From Magnolia sinica (Eukaryota > Streptophyta > Magnoliopsida > Magnoliales > Magnoliaceae), in NCBI RefSeq assembly GCF_029962835.1, contig NC_080583.1:744001-808000 (forward strand): DNA of 64,000 nucleotides. The letters run 5' to 3'. Positions 55,649 through 64,000 of the stretch are shown here, piece after piece (the stretch's first letter is position 1; every line of letters begins with the position of its first letter). The translations under genes and the position numbers were made by a program. The notes beneath the pieces are model-generated. The model ran no database searches and was not told the origin of the DNA. It saw only the letters and a list, made by a program, of their open reading frames with translations.

Positions 55649-58600
55649 TTGACTGAGAAAGTGAGTGCCATCCTGAAGCAAGACGTGCCGCAGAAATTCA
55701 AGGATCCCGGTAGCCCAACCATATCATGTGTAATCGGGAACCATCGAATTGATCACGCACTTCTTGACTTAGGAGCGAGCGTCAATCTGATTCCCTACTC
55801 GGTATACAAACAGTTAGGTTTGGGTGAATTAAAACCCACCCTAACCACACTACAACTTGCTGATCGCTCTGTTCGTGTACCAAGAGGGATAATTGAGGAT
55901 GTGTTTGTCCAAGTTGATAGATTCTACTACCCTGTAGACTTTATCATCCTGGACACCGAACCCATCAATAACATGAGCACTCAGATTCCCGTCATTCTTG
56001 GTCGCCCATTCCTTGCCACGTCAAATGCAATTATCAATTGCAGGAATGGTATCATGACTATGTCTTTTGGAAATTTGACATTGGAGTCAAACATTTTTTT
56101 CAATAACGGCAGCAACTCAGAGGATGATGACGATTTCCATGATATTAACATGATTGACTCTTTCGTGGAAGATACGACACCTCTGACCTTATCCTCCGAC
56201 CATCTAGAGACGTGCCTGGCCTACTCCCATGATTTTGATGATGACATGATTAGGGAGACGTGCGCCTTGCTTGATACTGCACCGGTACTTGAAGTTAACC
56301 GATGGAGGCCACAATTTGAAGAACTACCACAAACTGATGTAGCGCCTCTGCCGTCTAACCTCAAGCCGCCGAAGCTTGACCTAAAACCTTTGCCCTCTGA
56401 TTTGAAATATGCATATTTGGGTCAAGATGAGACATACCCGGTGGTGATCTCTGCCCACCTGGAGAAAGAACAGGAGAGTATGCTTATATCTACTCTCATT
56501 GAGCATAAAGGAGCCCTGGGATGGACGATAGCGGACCTCAAAGGAATCGATCCCTCGATTTGTACTCATCACATATACCTTGAGGATAATGCAAAAACCG
56601 CTCGGCAACCACAACGTAGACTAAATCCCAACATGAAGGAAGTGGTTAAGGCCGAGGTTCTTAAACTATTGGATGTGGGTATTATATACCCTATATCTGA
56701 TAGTCAATGGGTGAGTCCAACTCAAGTGGTCCCTAAAAAGTCCGGAATCACCATCGTAGCCAATGCTAATAATGAACTCGTGCCAACTAGAGTCACTACT
56801 GGTTGGAGAATGTGCATTGACTACAGGAAGTTGAATACCGTCACGAGGAAAGACCACTTCCCTTTACCATTCATTGATCAGATCCTGGAAAGGTTAGCTG
56901 GTCATTCCTATTACAGTTTTCTTGACGGGTATTCGGGCTACAACCAAATAGAGATAGCCCCTGAAGACCAGGAAAAGACCACATTTACATGTCCCTACGG
57001 CACCTTTGCCTACCGAAGGATGCCATTCGGACTATGTAATGCCCCTGCCACCTTTCAGCGATGTATGCTTAGTATCTTTTCTGATATGGTAGGGCAATAT
57101 CTAGAGGTCTTCATGGATGATTTCTCTGTTTACGGTCCATCTTTCAGCAAGTGCTTGGAAAGTCTTAAATGTGTGCTGAAAAGATGTGAAGAAAAGAACC
57201 TGGTACTTAATTGGGAGAAGTGCCATTTCATGGTTCAGAAGGGAATTGTCCTTGGACATATCATCTCGTCCAAAGGAATCGAGGTAGATAAGGCAAAAAT
57301 CGATCTTATCTCTAACCTACCTCCACCCAAGAACATCAGAGACGTGCGATCCTTCTTAGGACACGCAGGATTTTACAGGCGATTCATAAAGGACTTTAGT
57401 CTCCTCTCTCGTCCATTATGTAATCTTCTTCAAAAGGATGTTCCGTACGAGTGGACTGAGCAATGCCAGGAAGCTTTCACCAAGCTTAAAGGCACATTAA
57501 CCACTGCACCTATCATGCGACCACCCGATGGAACCTTCCTTTTGAGCTTATGTGCGACGCTTCGATTATGCTCTTGGGGCGGTCCTAGGCCGAGAAAAGA
57601 TAAGAAGCCCTACGTCATTCACTACGCAAGTAGGACTCTAAATCCTGCCCAAGTGAACTACTCGACTACGGAAAAGGAACTCTTAGCCGTAGTGTTCGCC
57701 TTGGACAAATTTAGGTCCTACCTGATCGGATCCAAGATCATTATATATACAAATCATGCGGCACTGAAGTATCTTCTTTCTAAGAATGATTCTAAGCCCC
57801 GCTTGATAAGATGGATCCTTCTACTCCAAGAATTTGATTTGGAAATTAAAGATAAAAAGGGAGTAGAGAACGTAGTGGCCGATCACCTTTCTCGCCTTAA
57901 TACCTCTGATTCCCTTGAGGCGACCCATATCAATGACATGTTCCCTGATGAACAGCTGTTCAGAGTCTCCCATTCACCTTGGTTCGCTGATATTGCTAAT
58001 TATCTTGCTACAGGTGCCATACCGACACAGTGGACTGCACAAGATAAGAAGAAATTTTTCACCGAGGTGCGCAACTTTTTCTGGGATGATCCTTATTTAT
58101 TTAAATATTGCCCAGACCAAATTCTAAGGAGATGTGTACCAGACGATGAGCATCAGAGCGTCATCTCCTTCTGTCACTCAGAGGCCTGTGGTGGTCACTT
58201 TTCTGCTAAAAAGACCACGGCCAAGATTCTGCAGTGTGGCTTTTACTGGCCCACTATGTTTAGGGACACTCATGAGTTTTGCAAAGCTTGTGAGCGTTGT
58301 CAGAAATTGGGAGCATTGTCCCGTCGAAATATGATGCCTTTGAATCCCATTCTTATCATTGAAGCATTTGATTGCTGGGGCATCGATTTCATGGGACCAT
58401 TCCCCCAATCGTTTGGAAATCTGTATATTTTGCTCGCCGTGGATTATGTCACTAAATGGGTCGAAGCGATTCCGTGTCGAAAGAATGACCATCGCACGGT
58501 CATTAAATTCCTAAAAGAAAACATCCTTTCTCGATTCGGAACGCCTCGAGCCATCATTAGTGATGGGGGCTCACACTTTTGTAATAAACCATTTGAGAGC

Positions 58601-59272
58601 TTAATGAAGAAATACGGTATCTCTCATAAGGTGAGCACCCCATACCATCCTCAGACAAGTGGACAAGCTGAGATTTCCAATAGGGAGATCAAACACATTC
58701 TGGAGAAAACGGTTAACCCAGATCGTAAGGATTGGTCAATCCGATTGACCGATGCCTTATGGGCATACCGTACTGCATTTAAAACTCCTATTGGAATGTC
58801 TCCCTTTAGACTTGTCTATGGGAAGGCTTATCACTTGCCTGTGGAGCCGGAACATAAAGCGTACTGGGCGATCAAAAATCTTAATTTCAATCTGGACAAT
58901 GCTGGCTCGCTACGCAAACTTCAATTGAATGAACTTGAAGAAATCCGGAATGATGCGTACGATAATTCGAGAATTTACAAGGACAAGATGAAAGCATTTC
59001 ATGACCAACACATTTTGCGAAAATCATTCACGCCTGGTCAGAAGGTCCTTTTGTACAATTCTCGATTACATCTCTTTCCGGGTAAGCTTCGATCTCGTTG
59101 GACCGGCCCTTACATTGTTGTTACTGTTTTTTCGCATGGGGCCGTTGAGATAAGAGATCCCGACAATGGCAAGGAGTTTAAAGTCAATGGACATCGATTG
59201 AAACCATTTGTCGAGAAATTTGATTCAGAGGACATGTCCATGCCTCTGACTGATCCTGTTTACCAGGATTAA
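55649..59272 (+). mobile_element. Athila pol region: protease, reverse transcriptase, RNase H, integrase
   Basis: A long open region of about 1207 codons. In order: aspartic protease fold with '[18 protein letters not shown]' (about residues 35-60), reverse transcriptase with '[20 protein letters not shown]', '[16 protein letters not shown]' and '[10 protein letters not shown]' (about 390-500), RNase H (about 640-750), integrase with an HHCC zinc region ('[20 protein letters not shown]', about 865) and a catalytic core near '[10 protein letters not shown]' (about 910) and '[20 protein letters not shown]' (about 1000). The RT sequence style is that of Athila. It looks whole over this span, though it is separated from gag by the CACTA insertion. 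Confidence 0.95.
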
Positions 59273-60637
59273 TCTCCTAGTCTGATGGAGGTATAGGTAA
59301 GTTTCCTGTTTTCTTAGGACTAGGGTAGTTGCTTTATTTGTCTGGCTGAAGACGGTAAACTTAGTGCTCCTGGGAGGCAACCCAGCTCTTCATTTCATTT
59401 CATTTTTATCATTAGTTAGTTCAATGTTTGTGGGTAACATTGCTGCAAACCCTCACGAGACTACAACTCGTCCACTAGGGGTAACCTAGGGGTTTAAAGG
59501 CTTGTTGCATACGCTAAATGCAATCGAGAGCACCTGCGAAAGTGGTATAGGTAGGATTGTATTTTTGTTATTTTATTTGTTGGTTTCTCTCTTGTGCTGA
59601 CCGCTCTTACGTAGAAATCTTTGAAAATCCTCTTGATTCTTTCATTCAGGTACTATCTTTCCATCACTCTTATTTTTCCGTTGTCTCATGTGCATTGCAT
59701 GTCTATTTCTTTTTACATTGAGGACAATGTAGATTTTAGGTTGGGGGTGGGAGATTAGGTCACCTAATCAGCATTTTCTTGGTCTTGAAGCATTTTCTTG
59801 GTCTTGAACAAAAGTTGTGAAAATTTAAAAAAAATTTCTGACATTTTGTTGAAGTCGAAGTGATTTTGACGGCCATTTAGGGCACTTAGAATTTCAAGAT
59901 GCGTGATGTTGGTACTTTATGACTCTTGGATTCAGTTATCTATTAAATTTCACAGCTAAGTTTGAATTATTAATCCATTATTAGAATTTGTAAACATTGG
60001 TTGAGTCATGAATTCGCAGGACACATCTCGCTTGCATATTAAGGTTTCAGTTCGATATTAAAGGATTAACTTGGGAAAACTGAAAGGATTGGGCAAATGG
60101 TCTTTACCTTAGGTTTGCTCCCTATAGGTGTAGATTTAATTCCCCATGAATGATATGTGAAAAAGTTGGGTGTACAGACTTTACCTTAGGTTTGCTCCCT
60201 ATAGGTGAGGATCTGATCCCTCTTCTTGGCGTTACTTCTAATGAAAAAAATCAAAAAATTAAAAAAAATAAAATTAAAAGAATAAAAAGATAATGTGTAA
60301 GCTAAGAAGAGTTATCGTGAATTCTCTCAGTTGTTACCAATGATATCCTTAAATATCAAGGTAAATCTTAATGTTGACAAGTCGAGATTAGATTATACAT
60401 TCATGGATCTCAATGATTAGAATTTTTCTAATTAATGGAATAATACTTTGAACTTGATTATGAAGTTTACCATGTACTGGAGTCTAGGAGAAAGTAATAT
60501 CTAACAGTCATGAATCTAAAAGTTCTCGTATCTGGATTACTCTGCAAAAATCACTCGAGTTTATAAATTGTTCTGTAATTCTCAACTCATTTTTCGCATA
60601 CTTAGCTCGGGACTAGCAAAATGCTAGTTGGGGGTTG
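59273..60637 (+). other. Athila 3' noncoding region and polypurine tract
   Basis: 1.37 kb with no open env-like region. It contains the Athila-style phrase 'TTGAGGACAATGTAGATTTT' then 'AGGTTGGGGGTGGG' (about 59717-59750), a local duplication 'TTTACCTTAGGTTTGCTCCC' at about 60103 and 60180, and a G-rich tract ('TAGTTGGGGGTTG', 60625-60637) just before the 3' LTR. Confidence 0.75.
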
Positions 60638-63083
60638 TGTTGAGGGTCAAATATTGCATATCAGACCCATTTATTGCATAGATTTACACGCATGATACTG
60701 CTTAATGGCCTGATTAATCGTGTTTATAATGCAGAGTGTATGTACGAGCCTGGACCGAAATGGGTGCTTAAAGCATGGACTTAACGCTCTGATGACACCA
60801 AAGCGTGGGACGGACTCCAGAGACCCAAGATCAACAGAATTACACATCAGGGACCCAAGAAAATCAAGGAATTGAAGCTCAAGTGGCCTGAAAAGTGTCC
60901 AGAATGCAAGATCATAGGGTTCCCACCATCTGATCAGTTCGAAACTTCATACGTGGCCTGAGGACCATAAACTAACCGTACACGTCAAATTTCAGCCATT
61001 GGATCCTCGTGAAAGTGGCTGAACTAACAGATCAGTCCATAAAATCCTGATTTGGGGCCCACCCGCTGTCCAGATACGCTTTAACTTTAGTCCCCACGGT
61101 TCAAATGAAATGGAGAACAAGATGAATGGTGTGGATTTCTCATAATCATTATACAGTGTATATACTACACTTTTTGCACTAAGAGTGCATGGCAACACAG
61201 GGACGTGAACTCTTTAGTGAACTCCGTTTCTGTCATGAAACAGAGACTGAAGATGATCTCAGTGGGCCATCATCATGGTCCAAATGCTCAATCCGAGCCG
61301 TCCATCATGCAGAGGGGCTCGATTTAGCCAAACCCATGTTGACTTTATGCACTCATGCATGCACACTTGTTGGTTTCAATGGTCACAAATGGACTGCCCT
61401 ACAACTATTGCAGCTGATTTCTTTCGTGGGTCACGCCGAATCTGATCCAAAACCATCCCTTCCCAACTGAAATTCTGAGAGGAATTCAATGGACGGCTTG
61501 GATCTCTCATTTGAAATAGACAGTGAGCCCCACCATGTCACAGCGAAAGCCTTTCGCAGGCCCTGTTTTAGCGCCGGACGCTGGCCGATTTTTTGCGAGC
61601 TGTGGTGTGTGTTCGGCGATGATCATGTGGCTAATCTGAACCGTCCATCATGAAAATGGTTTGCCGAAGATTAAAATCATGAAAGTATCAAAGGTTGGGG
61701 TGCACATACGAACTCACAGTTCTCAGCCAAAGGAGAGCCCCTGCGTTACGAGATTAAAGGATAACATCGGTTTAGAGGGGTTGTGGGCCACTATGAGTGG
61801 ATGTCCAAACAATCCACAACATCCATCTGTTAGGTCATTCAGAACCGACCGTAGGGACGTTCCCCTTTTTTTGGAAATACACCGTTGTGCACAAACCAAG
61901 CCAACGGGATTCCAGCCGTTCCGGTTACGCAAGACAGCTAAGCTGCGTAATCTTGGCAGCTGCGAAATCTCTGGAGCTGCGCAATCTCTGCAGGTGCGTA
62001 AACAAGCTTCCCAACCTATTCCTTTTGGGACTCAAGACTACCAGAGGGGTTTTCTATAAAGGAGAATAAAAAAAGCTGGGAGGATTATTAAAATATCGGA
62101 GGGAGCTAGGGAGAGAGAGGAGCTCGGTTTAGGAAAGGAGTTGTTGCTGCTGCACGTGAGGGAAGAAAAAACGAAGGGTTGCTGGACCGTGGGACTGGCA
62201 GCAAGAGAGAGAGAGAGAGAAAGAGGAGCAGAAGTCTGTGCTCGGTTTGGTTGCTGCACGTCAGAGAAAAAGAAAGAGACACGGAGTTTGGTGGCTTGGG
62301 TTTGGGCTGGAACGTGAGCAGAAACTGGACAAGCCTCGGTTCTGGTTTTTTTTTCTTTCTTTCTCTTTCCTTTATATTTCTATTATTTAGGCCATATCAT
62401 GTGTGGCTAAACCTCTTAGCTAGGGCTAAGAGGTGAAGCCTGTAGCGAGATGGGAGACTTCATTGTATGCTGGTAATTTAAATTTCTAAACTAACTTTGA
62501 TTTTGGTTTGATTATTAAAGGAATATTTCTTTAGTCTTTTATGGTCTGTTGTGACTGAAATTACAATGGGTTTGCAATGGTTTTGAGTATTCCTTTTCTC
62601 TTTTTTTTTATGTCAGGAACTCCTGTTGTTCATCATTGTCCCATGGGCATGGTAGGATGACAGTACCCTTTCTGATCTTCATATAATGCTGATCGGTTGG
62701 TAATTAGTTAATCCTGTTGTTTGCTTTGTCTCCTGGGCATGGTTAGATGATGGAATCCATTCTAATTCATATACCTTTCATCTCTTGAAAACCAGATCAA
62801 GTAAGTTCAGTTTAAATTCCATAAACATTGATGCAGGCATAAGATCTCCCTGATCTCTACAAGTGGATCCTCTGAATCCCTAGTTTCTTCCTCTGAATTC
62901 CTTAAAGTTTTAGATAATTCTTCCACAATTATTTCTTAAATTCTATTTGGTTTAGATCACATCTTAGTCTAGTTCTAGTTCTACTTGGTTTCAGATAACG
63001 TACAGGTATCAGTCCCTGTGGATTTGACCTCGGTCTTACCGAGTTTATTACTACATCACAACCCTGCACTTGGGGTGTGAACA
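60638..63083 (+). mobile_element. 3' LTR of the Athila element
   Basis: 2446 bp, near-identical to the 5' LTR apart from a diverged patch at about 60755-60815. It is followed directly by TTAAC and the resumed telomere-like satellite. Confidence 0.95.
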
Positions 63084-64000
63084 TTAACCTAAACCTATAA
63101 CCTATAACCTAAACATAAACCTAAAACCTAAATGTATTCTCAAATCCTTAAACCTAAATCTAAACCTTAACCTAAACCTTAACCTAAACCTTAACCTATT
63201 CTTAAACCAATTGCTTATAACATAAACCGAAACCTAAACTTATACTTTAACCTAAACCTATAACCTATAACCTAAACATAAACCTAAAACCTAAATGTAT
63301 TCTCAAATCCCTAAACCTAAACCTACACCTAATCCTAATCTCAACTCCCTAACCTAAACCTAAACCTAAACTTGAAAACTCAAACCTAAACCCGAACCCG
63401 AACCCAAACCCGAACCTGATTTCCTAAACCTAAACCTAAACCTTAACCTATTCTCAATTCCCTAAACCTATAGCTTATAACCTAAACTTAAACCTAAACC
63501 GTAACCTAAACCTATAACCTATAGCATAAACCTAAACCTAAACCTAAACCTGTAACCTATAACCTAAACCTAAACCCAAAACCTAAATGTATTCTTAAAT
63601 CCTTAAACCTAAATCTAAACTTTAACCTAAACCTTAACCTAAACCTATAACCTATAGCCTTAACCTAAACCTGTAACCTATAACTTAAATATAAACCTAA
63701 AACCTAAATGTATTCTCAAATCCCTAAACCTAAACCTACACCTAATCCTAATCTCAACTCCCTCACCTAAACCTAAACCTAAACTTGAAAACCAAAACCT
63801 AAACCCGATCCCGAATCCGAACCCGAATTCCTAAACCAATTGCTTATAACCTAAACTGAAAGCTAAACTTATACCTTAACCTAAACCTATAACCTATAAC
63901 CTAAACATAACCTAAAACCTAAATGTATTCTCAAATCCCTAAACCTAAACATACACCTAATCCTAATCTCGACTCCCTAACCTAAACCTAAACCTAAACT
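63084..64000 (+). repeat. Telomere-like hexamer satellite (outer array, right part)
   Basis: Same strand, hexamers and roughly 350-bp higher-order landmarks as 27320-29176. It runs off the end of the window, so the outer array is at least 2.77 kb without the Athila insertion. Confidence 0.9.

Larger units (their letters stand above)
29177..63083 (+). mobile_element. Athila-type Ty3 LTR retrotransposon, complete ends, interrupted by a CACTA element
   Basis: 33.9 kb overall, about 12.4 kb without the 21.5-kb insertion. LTRs are at 29177-31625 and 60638-63083 (TGTTGAGGG...GTGTGAACA). The target duplication is TTAAC (29172-29176 and 63084-63088). The primer site matches tRNA-Asp, the primer typical of Athila. 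There is a gag region, a long pol region and a G-rich tract before the 3' LTR. Outside one patch the LTRs differ by roughly 30 substitutions over 2.4 kb (about 1.2%, counted by eye), or about 2% with the patch. At 1.3e-8 per site per year this is around half a million years, more if magnoliid rates are slower. It is disrupted by the insertion and has a few breaks in gag. Confidence 0.95.

Overview
This is nuclear DNA from a flowering plant, most likely a magnoliid. The evidence is AT-rich intergenic DNA, an intron-containing plant transporter gene, plant-type transposons (Athila, Tat-like, CACTA, hAT, L1), and many copies of a foldback repeat with a GGGCCCACCATGATGTATG core. From memory I associate that repeat with magnoliid genomes; no database was searched. 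The only plausible intact host gene is a two-exon polyol/monosaccharide transporter (PLT5-like) on the minus strand at 12.5-14.6 kb. Nearly everything else is mobile or repetitive DNA, and nothing is prokaryotic.

Layout. 1-3828: 3' part of a Tat-like Ty3 element with its LTR. 4554-6805: Athila-type solo LTR with target duplication CCTAT. 8.3-11.7 kb: foldback element, dispersed repeat, a 425-bp hAT element (target duplication ACCATAAG) and a 5'-truncated L1 LINE that landed in that duplication. 11.9-14.8 kb: a MITE and the transporter gene. 16.5-17.15 kb: decayed copia and Ty3 fragments. 17162: left end of a CACTA element whose right end is not seen, followed by A-rich tandem repeats and MITEs. 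24.2-25.8 kb: a 205-bp tandem repeat and one or two exon-like pieces, one resembling NRPE1 (largest subunit of RNA polymerase V). 26.8-29.2 kb: a 160-bp tandem unit, then a 6-bp-periodic telomere-like satellite that resumes at 63084 and runs off the window.

The centrepiece is a nest. A 33.9-kb Athila retrotransposon (29177-63083, target duplication TTAAC) split the telomere-like satellite. A 21.5-kb CACTA transposon (34159-55637, target duplication AGA) then inserted into the Athila coding region. That CACTA has no recognisable transposase. It carries 6.7 kb of the same satellite and 160-bp unit in inverted orientation, together with pieces of several host genes that keep their introns: an LRR receptor kinase (seven exons), a phototropin LOV2 exon, a probable S-type anion channel exon, and 1.9 kb of the catalytic core of NRPE1. 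NRPE1-like pieces therefore occur both inside the CACTA and in the outer locus, each associated with the same satellite.

The most notable points are a transposon carrying a fragment of the RNA-directed DNA methylation machinery, the satellite shared by the inner and outer layers, and an exact-ended nest that orders the events: satellite, then Athila, then CACTA. Family assignments were made by eye from translated motifs and would need searches to confirm.
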